Source of the DNA: Neostapfia colusana
Taxonomy: Eukaryota > Streptophyta > Magnoliopsida > Poales > Poaceae
Length of the DNA: 64,000 nucleotides
Assembly (NCBI GenBank): GCA_030760725.1
Contig: JASWHV010000013.1
Coordinates: 43,186,699-43,250,698, forward strand
Direction of reading: 5' to 3'
Position numbers and translations under genes: made by a program. The notes under the pieces were generated by a model. That model searched no databases. It was not told the origin of the DNA and worked only from the letters and a program-made list of their open reading frames with translations. How positions within the stretch are numbered: position 1 is the stretch's first letter; each line of letters opens with the position of its first letter. Positions 19,034-30,127 of the stretch are shown here, in pieces.

Positions 19034-22000
19034 ATGACGCGTACTCGTGCCAACCCTGATGTTGGAGGTACTAGCCAAGGGGGAGAGACCTCCCAACCGC
19101 CTCCCGAGGACTCCTCGGGACAGCAGCAGCAACAGCAACAGCAAACACCGCCACCGCCACTGCCAACGGTTACATTGGCCGACATTGTCGCGGCAATGGC
19201 GGGTTCACATCAGCAGCACACAGAGCTGCTGCAAACGTTAATTGCGAATACGTCTCGCCCAGAGAGACGTCAAGATCGTGAGGAGCGCCAACAGGGCTCC
19301 TACTCTGATTTCCTGGCGACTCATCCCCCTGTATTCTCAAGGGCGGATGAACCACTTGACGTGGACAACTGGCTCCGCGCCATAGAGATGAAGTTCGGGC
19401 TGCTCCAAATCAGCGAGCAGCGCAAGACTCAGTTCGCGGTCCAGCAGCTCCAAGGATCCGCGAGCGCGTGGTGGGCCAACTTCTGTGCTTCCCAGCCCAC
19501 CGACCGAGTGATGACCTGGGCGGAGTTCCGGACGGCCTTCAGGGCCTATCATATACCGCCCGGTTTGATGAAGAGGAAGACGCAGGAGTTCCTACACCTG
19601 CAACAAGGGAGCCGAAACGCGCTGGAATATTCCAGGGCGTTCAACGATCTCGCGCTCTACGCGTCGTATCACGCAGATACGGACGAGAAGCGGCGGGACC
19701 ACTTTTACCAGGGGCTTAACCCGCTCCTGAAGGACAAGCTGGCGATGTTCAATCGCGGCAGCCTCAACGACATCATTGATGCTGCGATTGTTCAGGAGGA
19801 CTCCGGCAAGGAGTTGGCGGCGGCAGAGCGAAAGCGAAGCGCGCCGCAGAGCAGCGGAGAAGGAGGCGGTCCTTCTCAGAAGTTTCGGATGGTGAATCGC
19901 CCACCATCAGGTCCACGCTGGCAACCACCACAGCGGTCGATGCCGTTCCGCAGTCGACCGTACTCTTCACCGGCATTCCGGCCGGCACTGCCAGTACCAC
20001 CGCCACAACAACAGCAGCAGCGGGCAATGCCGCGTGCGTTTGCACCTCCGCAACGCATGCCGGGCTTTCGTCCCCCGAGTACTCCACCAGCAGCGGCCAC
20101 ATGTTACAAGTGTGGTCGTCCAGGACACTTCGCGAGCAGTTGCCCGGAGAGGCAAGGCGGCGGAGTGGCACCACAGTTTCCGGGGAGGAATCAACCCCGG
20201 AACCCTACTAATGCGCGGCGGGCGAACCCTAGGCCCGGTACTGTCCACCAGCTTGCCATTGAGGACGTGCCGGAGGGCGAGCCAATCCTTGCGGGTATGT
20301 TCCAACTCCACCAGCATCCCGCTATAGTACTATTTGATTCAGGCGCCACGCATAATTTTATTAGCCAAGCTTTCATTGCTAAACACAGCTTGCCAATATT
20401 ACCCACCGGTAGTCCATATTTAATTTGTTCACCGGGTGGGAAGATTTCAGCAAGCGTAATGGTCTCCAAAGCACCATTATGCTTAGCGGGTAGAGTGTAC
20501 CCCACGTATCTCATTATCTTAGAGGGGCAGAAGGTCGATGTCATCCTAGGGATGTCATGGTTAACCCGCCACGGCGCTGTTTTAGACACCGTCCTTCAAG
20601 TCGTGCACTTAAACTCAGAGGTGCACGGTTCTCACTCGTTATTTCTGGACAGTCCAGAAATAAAACTTCCAAGTGTCTATCAAGCCATGACCATCAGATT
20701 GGAAGACATTCCGGTGGTCCGAGAGTTCCCGGATGTATTCCCGGACGATTTGCCGGGGATGCCACCCGATAGAGAGGTGGAGTTCAAGATTGAACTTGCA
20801 CCGGGAACCATGCCAATATCCCGAAGGCCGTACAAGATGGTGCCCAAGGAGTTGGCTGAACTGAAGACTCAGCTCACGGACCTTCTGGAGAAGGGTTTTA
20901 TTAGGCCGAGCTCCTCGCCATGGGGCTGTTCGGCATTATTTGTCAAAAAGAAGGATGAATCGTTGCGGCTTTGCGTGAACTACCGTCCATTAAATGCCGT
21001 AACCATCAAGAACAAGTACCCGTTGCCACGGATCGACATGTTGTTTGATCAGTTGGTCGAAGCAAAGATCTTTTCCAAGATGGATTTAAGATCCGGGTAC
21101 CATCAGATTAAGATAAGGGCGGAGGACATTCCAAAGACAGCTTTCTCGACAAGGTACGGACTTTATGAGTACCTGGTCATGTCCTTTGGCCTCACCAATG
21201 CTCCAGCTCACTTCATGTATTTAATGAACTCGGTGTTCATGCCGGAGCTGGACAAGTTTGTCGTGGTCTTCATCGACGACATCCTGGTATATTCCAAGTC
21301 GGAGGAAGATCACAAGAAACATCTGCGTATAGTCTTGCAACGGCTGCGGGATCACAAGTTATACGCAAAATTCAGCAAATGCGAGTTTTGGATATCGCAA
21401 GTGCCTTTCCTCGGGCATATCATCTCAGCGGAGGGTATCGCTGTGGACCCGAGCAAGATCACGCAAGTGCTGAATTGGAAATCCCCGAGAACTGTTCATG
21501 AGGTACGGAGTTTCCTCGGACTCGCGGGATATTATCGGAGGTTCATTCCGAACTTCTCGAAGATTGCCAAGCCAATGACAGAGCTGCTGAAGAAAGCTAC
21601 CAAATATGTTTGGAGTCCAGCATGTGAAGCAGCATTCAAGGCTTTAGTCAAGCACCTGACATCAGCACCGGTTTTGGCGCAGCCAGACACAACAAAACCG
21701 TTCGATGTGTACTGCGATGCATCCGGCATTGGGCTCGGATGTGTGCTGATGCAAGACCGAAGAGTGGTCGCGTATGGATCACGGCAGCTTAGGAACCATG
21801 AGCAAAATTATCCAACTCACGATTTGGAGCTCGCTGCCGTGGTACTTGCACTGAAGATGTGGAGGCACTACCTACTCGGTAACCTTGTACATTTATATAC
21901 CGACCACAAAAGCCTCAAGTACATATTCACTCAGAAGGAGTTGAACATGAGGCAACGAAGATGGTTAGAACTGATAAAGGATTATGAGATAGAGATCCAT

Positions 22001-23590
22001 TATCATCCGGGCAAGGCAAACGTTGTGGCAGATGCGCTGAGCCGCAAGTCACACGTCAATAATCTGACCATCACACCGTTGGAAGAGAGCGAACCACCAC
22101 TACATGTGATTCCACACAGAGCTCTCTACAACCTAGCTTTGATCCCCACCATCCGTGAAGACATAGCGGCAGCCCAGAAGAATGACAAGGGCATGTCCCA
22201 TTTGCGGAGACGTGTAGACAGTGGAGAGTTGAAATGTTTCCGGAAGGACGGAGACGGCGTCCTATGGTTCAAGAACCGGATCGTCGTACCCCGAAACCCG
22301 GAGTTACGGAAGAAAATCTTTGATGAGGCTCACTTATCAAAGTTTTCTATTCACCCCGGCAGCAACAAAATGTATCAAGAACTCAGAAGAGGGTTTTGGT
22401 GGACACGGATGAAGCGAGAGACTGCCAAATACGTGTCCGAGTGTGATACATGTCGAAGGGTGAAGGCAGACCATATGCGGAAACCGGGACTGCTGCAACC
22501 ACTAGGCATTCCTGCCTGGAAGTGGGAGGACGTGAGCATGGATTTCGTCGTCGGTTTAACCACCACCTTACAGAAACATGATTCTGTGTGGGTAATCGTC
22601 GATCGGCTCACCAAAGTTGCCCATTTCATCCCGGTCAACACCAACTACAACGCCAAGAAGTACGCTGAACTGTACATCTCACGGATCCTATGCTTATACG
22701 GCGTACCCCGTACCATCATATCGGACCGGGGCACTTTATTTGTGTCCCGTTTTTGGGAGCAGCTACACGCTGCCTTGGGGACGAAGCTAATCCGTAGTTC
22801 AGCTTACCACCCGCAGACGGATGGGCAAACGGAGCGGGTAAATCAAATCTTAGAAGACATGCTACGAGCTTGCGCTATCAACCACGGCAAGAATTGGGAT
22901 GATCACTTGCCGTTGGCCAAGTTCTCGTACAACAATGGGTACCAAGCCAGCATCAAGATGGCGCCCTACGAGGCGCTATACGGGAGAAAATGCCGCACAC
23001 CACTGAACTGGTGTGAGTCTGGCGAGAGGGTTACCTTCGGGATTGACCTTGTCAACGACGCAGAAGAAAAAGTTCGACTGATTCAAGCGAACCTAAGAGC
23101 CGCTCAATCCCGTCAGAAACAGTATGCGGACCGGAGAAGGCGCCCATTACAATTCGAAGTTGGAGATCACGTATACCTACGAGTGTCTCCAATGAAGGGC
23201 GTAAACAGATTTGGGGTGAGAGGAAAGCTGGCACCCCGATTCATCGGTCCATTTCAGATTACCGAAAGATGTGGATCGGTGGCATACCGGCTAAAATTAC
23301 CAGAAGCACTTTCCGGTGTGCACGACGTCTTTCACGTTTCCCAGCTGAGGAAGTGTCTCAAGCTATCAACTACCGTTCAGCTGGAAGACATTGAAGAACT
23401 GCAACCGGATCTCCCCTATCGGGAGGAACCGGTGCAGATTATTGAGGAAAAGGCCCGAACCACACGCAACCGTACGTTGTGGTTCTACAAGGTTTTGTGG
23501 AGTAATCACTCCATGGACGAAGCGACATGGGAGAGCGAAGAATTCCTTCGCACTAACCACCCCGACTTTCTCACGTCGCATATCCGGTAA
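19034..23590 (+). CDS. gag-pol: Element D gag-pol polyprotein with chromodomain (intact)
   Basis: I chose the ATG at 19034 (MTRTRANPD), right after an acceptor-like GAATTTCAG; the frame is open 39 nt further upstream. Approximate residues: gag domain 90-270 (LDVDNWLRAIEMKF, WWANF), CCHC knuckle CYKCGRPGHFASSC at 357, protease LFDSGATHNF near 435, reverse transcriptase 590-850 with FIDDILVYS near 748, RNase H 890-1010 (DVYCDASGIGLG), integrase zinc-binding and DDE core about 1095-1270 (MDFVVGL, IISDRGTLF, TDGQTERVNQ), GKLAPRFIGPF block, and a chromodomain-like end (EEPVQIIEEKART, DEATWESEEF). No stop or frameshift in 1518 codons, gag and pol fused in one frame as in other chromoviruses. All catalytic residues I can judge are present. 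Likely competent for transposition. Confidence 0.95.
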   Translation: MTRTRANPDVGGTSQGGETSQPPPEDSSGQQQQQQQQTPPPPLPTVTLADIVAAMAGSHQQHTELLQTLIANTSRPERRQDREERQQGSYSDFLATHPPVFSRADEPLDVDNWLRAIEMKFGLLQISEQRKTQFAVQQLQGSASAWWANFCASQPTDRVMTWAEFRTAFRAYHIPPGLMKRKTQEFLHLQQGSRNALEYSRAFNDLALYASYHADTDEKRRDHFYQGLNPLLKDKLAMFNRGSLNDIIDAAIVQEDSGKELAAAERKRSAPQSSGEGGGPSQKFRMVNRPPSGPRWQPPQRSMPFRSRPYSSPAFRPALPVPPPQQQQQRAMPRAFAPPQRMPGFRPPSTPPAAATCYKCGRPGHFASSCPERQGGGVAPQFPGRNQPRNPTNARRANPRPGTVHQLAIEDVPEGEPILAGMFQLHQHPAIVLFDSGATHNFISQAFIAKHSLPILPTGSPYLICSPGGKISASVMVSKAPLCLAGRVYPTYLIILEGQKVDVILGMSWLTRHGAVLDTVLQVVHLNSEVHGSHSLFLDSPEIKLPSVYQAMTIRLEDIPVVREFPDVFPDDLPGMPPDREVEFKIELAPGTMPISRRPYKMVPKELAELKTQLTDLLEKGFIRPSSSPWGCSALFVKKKDESLRLCVNYRPLNAVTIKNKYPLPRIDMLFDQLVEAKIFSKMDLRSGYHQIKIRAEDIPKTAFSTRYGLYEYLVMSFGLTNAPAHFMYLMNSVFMPELDKFVVVFIDDILVYSKSEEDHKKHLRIVLQRLRDHKLYAKFSKCEFWISQVPFLGHIISAEGIAVDPSKITQVLNWKSPRTVHEVRSFLGLAGYYRRFIPNFSKIAKPMTELLKKATKYVWSPACEAAFKALVKHLTSAPVLAQPDTTKPFDVYCDASGIGLGCVLMQDRRVVAYGSRQLRNHEQNYPTHDLELAAVVLALKMWRHYLLGNLVHLYTDHKSLKYIFTQKELNMRQRRWLELIKDYEIEIHYHPGKANVVADALSRKSHVNNLTITPLEESEPPLHVIPHRALYNLALIPTIREDIAAAQKNDKGMSHLRRRVDSGELKCFRKDGDGVLWFKNRIVVPRNPELRKKIFDEAHLSKFSIHPGSNKMYQELRRGFWWTRMKRETAKYVSECDTCRRVKADHMRKPGLLQPLGIPAWKWEDVSMDFVVGLTTTLQKHDSVWVIVDRLTKVAHFIPVNTNYNAKKYAELYISRILCLYGVPRTIISDRGTLFVSRFWEQLHAALGTKLIRSSAYHPQTDGQTERVNQILEDMLRACAINHGKNWDDHLPLAKFSYNNGYQASIKMAPYEALYGRKCRTPLNWCESGERVTFGIDLVNDAEEKVRLIQANLRAAQSRQKQYADRRRRPLQFEVGDHVYLRVSPMKGVNRFGVRGKLAPRFIGPFQITERCGSVAYRLKLPEALSGVHDVFHVSQLRKCLKLSTTVQLEDIEELQPDLPYREEPVQIIEEKARTTRNRTLWFYKVLWSNHSMDEATWESEEFLRTNHPDFLTSHIR

Positions 23591-23646
23591 TTTTCCACCG
23601 CCCTCTCTCTCATTTTCACCTTATAATCTCGGGACGAGATTCTTTT

Positions 23647-23659
23647 AAGGGGGGAGGAA
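23647..23659 (+). other. Polypurine tract of element D
   Basis: AAGGGGGGAGGAA directly precedes the 3' LTR start TGTAAGGGTC. Confidence 0.85.
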
Positions 23660-26600
23660 TGTAAGGGTCTCAGTTTTTGACACCCATTTGCAGTGTTCAT
23701 CACCACACCACACACCTCATTTGAGCAAGAATGATGAACACAAATGAAGAGCAAGTAACAATTATCAACATGCTCATTAGAGAACAAACTCACACATTGC
23801 AAAAGTGGTATTTCCCACATGTGATATAGATGGGCTGGACATATGAAAACTCCTACACTTTGCTAAGGATGTCCATGCCAAGTTTCACCCAAATTCAAAA
23901 CCTTTTTGAGGTCATTTTGGGTATAGATAGGAGGAGGGAAGTTTGAAACCATATTCAAATTCAAACTGTTTTCACCCACTGAATTTAAAAGTGGAAGGCA
24001 TATTCTCACTCAGCACATTTTTGTGAGCTCCCACACCAATTTTCACTCCATTTGGAGTTGATCTTGACATGAGCTAAGGGGGAGAAATTCAAACTTTATT
24101 TGAATTTCAAACTGAACTTGTGCTGAAATTCATTCAAACCAAACCTCATTTGAACTTTGATCAATTCAAATGGCTCATGGGTGAATAATTTGAATTGCCA
24201 AGGGTAGTATAGGGTTCACTGTTTACCACAGCTGTTAGGAGTAAATTTCAGAGGTTAAAAGGAGGGGTGGGACCCACATGTCAGCCTCTGCCTCAATACA
24301 AACCGACTGAAACACAGTTCAGTCGGTTCCCGGCTGCTGTGTGCGCGCGCCACCGAAGGGGGGCAGCCGGCGCCAGCTCCTGCTGCGCGCCCCAAGCCGG
24401 AGACCAGCCGCCGGGCTATTTATTCCCTCCCCGGCGTGCTCCGATCACTCATTCCCCGAGCTGCCGGCATACTCGGCCGTTTTTCCACTGCCATCACCGC
24501 CGCTCGAGCTCCCGCTTGATCAAGCCGATCGCTCGCGAGCACAGCCTCCTCCACAGCAAAACGGCACCAAGGGATCGAGAGCAACCTCCCACACTCCGTG
24601 TTGGCCAGTGAGCAAGCTTCCTCGAGCTGTACGAGCCATTTCTCCGGCGAGCCGAACATCGCCGCCGATCGGGCTCCCGTGGACAGCACGGCACAGCCGT
24701 TGTCACGTCCTCTTCTCTACACAAGAAAGGTGCGTGATTGTATGTAGATGGAGTAGCCGAAAGCCGTTTGGCGATTGATCAACCCTCGGCCGAGAATTTC
24801 CCAATTTACTCTTGATCAGTTCATAAGAACCGAGCTCACCTTCGGGTGAAATTCGTGCTCTATGCATGAAGGTTGGACAAGCTCGTTACCTAGTAGCTTC
24901 TATGCACGCTAGCGCCCACGCTCGGACTGGAATTGGAGAAAACCATCGAGAATCGGCCTTGATATGGTTGTTTTCCCCGCCGCCATGGCTGAACACCTCG
25001 GCTCACCGTCGAGAGCCTAGTTGCCGGTATTTCTAGCTTCCACCCAGCCCTAGTTCGTGTTTCCCATGCCCTACTGATGCTCTCCGACCGACTTCCGGTC
25101 GATTTGGTGCACGGGAGAGCGGGACCGACCTCACCGGAACCCTAGCAGGTGCTGTCACCGGTGCGCACGGGTTTCCGGTCATCGCCGGCGGCCGGCGACC
25201 CTACCATCGAGTCCAGGGGGTCGGAAAAGGGGCAGGCGGCAAGTTTCGGGCCGGGGGGTGGCCGGGAACTCAGTTCCGGCGAGGGTCGCCGGAGAATGCC
25301 GCCGCCGCGCAGTTGGCGCGAGGAGGGAGACGACGCACTGTGTGCGGGGCCCACAAGCCAGAGTTTAAACTTTTCCCCGAATTTCAGTTTTAGTTCAAAC
25401 TTCAAATCTTTATAACTTTGGCTAGAAAGCTCCAAATTGAGTGAACTAAATTTTGCTGGATTCAGCTCTCTGAGTACTTTCCAGAAAATCATGTTTCACT
25501 CCATGAAATTCCTTATTTCTCCGGAATTAATTCCTCAAAATTTAAACTGTTAGGAATTTTAACTGGAGAACCCTTTGGAGGAAAATCCTGAAATTTTGCT
25601 GGGATGTTCACCAAAATATCCTTGAACTACCATAAAAATTTCAGATCCATTTGAGCTCATTTAATCCACCTAATGGTGTGATTAGTGAAACTGTTCCAAA
25701 GAAAATATAAAATGTTCAGAAACATTTTCAGAATTTTCTCTGAAATTGTTTGGCTCATATCTTTAGTTAGAGACTTCCAAATTAAGTGAGACCAACTCCA
25801 GTAGAACCCTCTGAAAATCTAGTTTTCAGGAAGGCATAGTTGTTTCATGAGAATTCCTAGAACACCCTAAGAGTTCCAATTAAGGTCAAGGGCATAATTA
25901 ATTGTAGAGGGCTCAAATGAGCTTTGCTGCAACTAAAACTTGACCAAGTCTTTGTTTAGGTTGTAACCAAGCCACAGTAAAAGTTTCACAGTCATTAGGT
26001 CTGTCTAGCAAGGGTTATAGACTTCACAACTTCAAAGTTAATACAAATGCATTTAAATTAATACATACATTACTCTTATTATGTAGTCGCTAAGGTCGAG
26101 GAGGAACCCGAAGTCCTAGACTTCGTTACTCCGGAGGAACAGCTAGCCTACGACCAAGAGCAGCAAGGCAAGCCCCGGTTTGCATTAACCCTTTTACAAA
26201 TGTTTATTGTTTTGAGTACATCTTTGAATATTGTTCTTTGCATTAGAGTCTTGATTGGAAACCCAACTGCACAGCCAAGAAAACCATGGGTTGGGTTTAG
26301 GAGGGAAAACCTCGTTAGCCACTGCTTGGCTAGGATAGAGTAGGATTCGGTACAAGTCGAGTAGTTGGAACTACTCGCGAGAATAGGCTAGAGGCACATT
26401 GGTCGGGTAGAGGTAGCACATGAAACACATGGCAAGAAAATGAGACCGAGCGGAGAGTAAGGGCAGCAGGACTTTGGGGCCTGTGTGCTGTAGCTCCGCT
26501 TGTATCGATTGAGGACCGAGCCATGTGCGGGCCTGTTGAACAAGCAAGAACAGTACCGAAGACCTACCGGCTATATGGGAACCGGGAAACTGATGTAACT

Positions 26601-27577
26601 CGGGTAGCTGGGTGTTGAGGCATTGCCCGTCGTTCAGAGGGTAGGTTGAGAGCTCGAGGTGTAAATCGGCTGGCGGCACGGAGATGCGCGTGCAGAGACC
26701 TCTTGCTCGGGACGATGGGACCGGTTCAATATTTGGCTAACGGGTGAAAGGTAGTCGCGTACGGCGTCCGTGATGGTTGTTGTAGGCAACATCGAGTACG
26801 GGCGTACGTGACGGGTTGTTCGGGTAACCCTGCAGGTGTAAATCGATTATAATCGCCGTCCCTCGCGGTCAGTGAGTACCACTTGTTCACTGTACCGTGA
26901 CGTAGAAAGAACAGGCTAGTCACATGTTAAAATGTTGCTGATTGAAAGCTGGACATTGATTGTTAATGATATGCTGTAGCTTAGAGCTAATTAAAGTTCT
27001 TTTCAACTTTGGGCAAAGTACATGAGAGAAATGCGTTTCTTGTTTGATTGCGGCTCTCTCATGTGCCTTAGCGTAAGGTTCTCCACAACCTGCTGCTAAA
27101 ACTTGAAAGTAAGGTTCCACTAATTAGGCGAGTCCTTGCAAATGATTTTTTTACCTCATGCAACCCATTACCCTCATGTAGAAGTTCCATGTTTAGGTGA
27201 GACGGGTCAGACTTGCTGAGCCTTCGTGCTCACTGCTTGTGTTTGAATCTTTTGCAGGGTTCTATGAGGAAGAGACTCCCGAAGAGGAGACGGAACCCCA
27301 GGAGGGGAACCCCGTCGAGTGGGAGTCGTGCACGCCGCAGAGTTAGTGTGCGTGTGTGCTAGCAAGGACACGTTCGAGGGCTGAACGTGCACTTGATGCT
27401 TAGTCTACGCCCGTGAGTGTAGACTGAACTTATTTTGATGTAAACATGTTCATAAACCTGTTTATGTAATAAAGCTTCCGCTTCCGCTTTGCACCTTTGA
27501 CGTGTGTTATACGGTGCTGTGCAACGCAGCACCCCTCAGCGTGATCCTGGCTCGACAGGACCAATGGGGTCGTGTCA
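23660..27577 (+). mobile_element. Element D 3' LTR
   Basis: 3918 bp, nearly identical to the 5' LTR. It includes the same GT-donor intron and the acidic exon pair (exon 1 near 26087-26167, exon 2 27258-27346). Here the acidic frame ends at TAG 27344-27346. Ends TGTCA, followed by target duplication ATCAC (27578-27582). Confidence 0.93.
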
Positions 27578-29453
27578 ATCACTTGCTGATCGGTTTGATC
27601 TAGATCTAAAGACAAGGTCATCGCCACGTCCACATTTGATCCGAACACCTCTGTTCATCATAAAATCCATGCAAGCCATGCAAGAACACGTACAAACTAA
27701 ACTGCATCATAGGATTAACATGCATAAGCATCATCGCATCTAGTTAAAGTTTGTGCATGATATTGATTGTTGAAAATATTGTATGTGCGTGATCATGTAT
27801 AGAAGGACAAGCTCAGGGAGCTACCTACGACGGACTACAACAACAAGATTTTGAGCAACTGGAACAACCAGAACAAGGCAAGTGCCCCTTGACTATATTG
27901 ATCCTATGTTTTGGGAAACTGTTTTGTTTTGCGAAAAGGTGTGTGTGTTCTGAGTCAAACATGATGGGAAACCCTTTTTATAGGAGTTTACTAGCTTTGG
28001 TTAAACCACCCTTGTCGCCAGGGAAGTTTATGAGTCGGGTATGGTTTTTACTTTTATGCTTCGCTAAGTCCATGGGATTGGGAAGCGAGATTGATGTGTC
28101 TAGCTAACTGCACTCGTAACGATAATGAGAAACTGATGTTGTTAATGAATATGGATCGAAGGGAGATCTTGGCAAGACTGGGTTTGTGAATGAGGTAGCA
28201 TGAGATGGTGGTTTACTTGCCTTACATCTAAGGAATGGTTCATGTGAGCACATGCCAGGATAACAGTGCCACCACAAGGCCAAGTATGGGTGCGGCTTAG
28301 CTGACTAATTAGGTAAGTTGCTAGATTGTTATGGACTGTGGAAGGCGCGGGGAATGGGAGTCGAGTGAGGACTGCCCTGGGAACTGCATGGCACTAGAGG
28401 GGGCTCGTGGGTGGGAGAATTGAAGATTCTAGCCTGCCGGTGAAACCTTAGTGAGTCCATACATCTAGTAACCCCTTTGTAAAGGCTATTTTGTGATCTC
28501 TTGGCCATACACCGATGGTTGTCTACTGGTATAATGGAGGTTCTGCAGTCGCCGACGGGTGACAAAATCAAAAACTTGTGGGTAAAGAGGTGCAAACTCT
28601 GCAGAGTCTTAAAACTATCATGATAGCCGAGCTTACGGTCACGAGCGCCTGGCTAACTTCCATGATTAGTTGGGATGGTTATTGGCTATGGTTATTTTGG
28701 GATGACTTTGGATGGTTTGGTTTTCGTTTTGTTTTCGGGACCGTTGAGTCCGGGTGATAAGATGGGTTGCATGACTGATGAGTCATGGCAACGAGGTTGG
28801 TTTCGTTGTGAGATGGTAGCGAATACGAGGAGGTATTCGTGAGCAAGAATGAGATTGATTGATGTCTTGATGGGACATGAAAGGTAATGAACATAATGGA
28901 GGTATGATTGGTTATTGTAATACATGTTGGGATTACATTCACTTAAAGATAAGTTGCTGTTTTATCGTGGTTTTTTGTTAAATAACTTTGCTTTCTGCAA
29001 TGAGACTTTTTATACCTACCTTGTTGTGAGCTACATATCATATTTTCCCGCACCTGCTGAGTACATCATTGAACTCAAACTTGCATTATTATTTCATCAT
29101 CAGCAACAGGAGAAGATTACTATGAAGACCAAGTGGAGCATTAGGCGTGTAATCTTTTCTCAACCTTGCCTGTGGGGATGGTGTAGAGATGGAGCCGCTA
29201 CTGCTTAGATTGCTTCTGCACTAGTTAAAAGACTTCCGCTGCATAGAAATAAGACTTCCGCTGTTAGATTAAGACTGCCGCTATGAGCATGAGTCCAAGA
29301 CTCATGAGACATTGTAATGAACTCTGTTATTCGTGGTTATATATATTCTGAATTCAGTTTGTGGAATATATGTGTATGTGTGATGAACATCCTGGGCACA
29401 CATATGCATCAGTTCTCGGTTCCGTGGCTTTCCACAGAATTGAGGGCATCACA
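27578..29453 (+). mobile_element. Element A 3' LTR, right part (rest of intron 1 to LTR end)
   Basis: It resumes the LTR after D with CTTGCTGATCGG. Intron 1 ends GTATAG at 27802. Exon 1 (27803-27877) is 75 nt, three codons shorter than in other copies but still in frame. Exon 2 (29104-29144) reads ATGEDYYEDQVEH then TAG. The LTR ends GGGCATCACA at 29453. The following sequence is the antisense leader of B, with no target duplication of A. Confidence 0.88.
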
Positions 29454-30127
29454 CCTAACTATATGCATCAAGGTGGATAGACTATATATATTAGCCCATA
29501 TGAGGATGTGAACAAGTGCCGAGGCATCTCACATCTCTTTCTACTTATGTGTGGATATGGACAATGCTTTGAGACGTCCGACAACTCACACTAAGCATAT
29601 AAGCACAAACAATCATCACAAAGGCTCACACAACTCCTATTCAAGGCTTTTTCAATGGGGGTCCTATGGGGTTTTAGGGTGATATCAATATGTGACTTCA
29701 CCCTATGTCAAGGTGGTTTGGGGTGATACCAATCTGTGATCCAACTATGGCTTCTCATAGGCTTGCATCTTATGTCAAGGTGGTTCCCATGCCAATCTAT
29801 GCATCCTAGGCTTGCATCCTATGGTCAGCATGGCTTCTAACACCAATCTGTTACTAGGGTGCGTCCTACAGTCAACGTGGCTCTATAACCAATCTGTGAT
29901 CATTCTAGGTTTGTGACCTACAGTCAACTGTTGTAGCTTGGTTCAAATCTGTGGATTGCACCAATCTGTGACTAGGCATGGCAGCTTTAGTATCAATCTG
30001 TGACCTATCTAGGTTGTGTGATCTACGATCAACCGTGGTAGGTTGATACCAATCTATGTCTGATACCAACTTGTGTTTTCTATCTAAGCGTGTAACCTAC
30101 CGTCAACCCGTGGCTCTGATACCTATC
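29454..30127 (-). mobile_element. Element B leader (antisense, truncated) with PBS-like array
   Basis: Reverse complement of the leader of A (6184 to about 6570), cut just before the place where gag would start. A primer site with one mismatch lies at 30112-30124. The segment contains about ten degenerate copies of GATACCAATCTGTG (the reverse of CACAGATTGGTATC) between 29690 and 30075, more than in A. No gene. Confidence 0.8.

Larger units (their letters stand above)
12398..27577 (+). mobile_element. Element D: complete young Tekay-like Ty3 retrotransposon
   Basis: The 15,180-bp element has 3919- and 3918-bp LTRs, an initiator-Met primer site, a 1.5-kb leader, an extra 314-codon ORF, an uninterrupted gag-pol with chromodomain, and a polypurine tract. 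It is flanked by ATCAC (12393-12397 and 27578-27582). Reading the LTRs side by side I noticed about 20 substitutions and one 1-nt indel (roughly 0.5%), so insertion was recent. Very long LTRs and a chromodomain fit the Tekay/Del lineage. Every part needed for transposition appears present. Confidence 0.93.
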
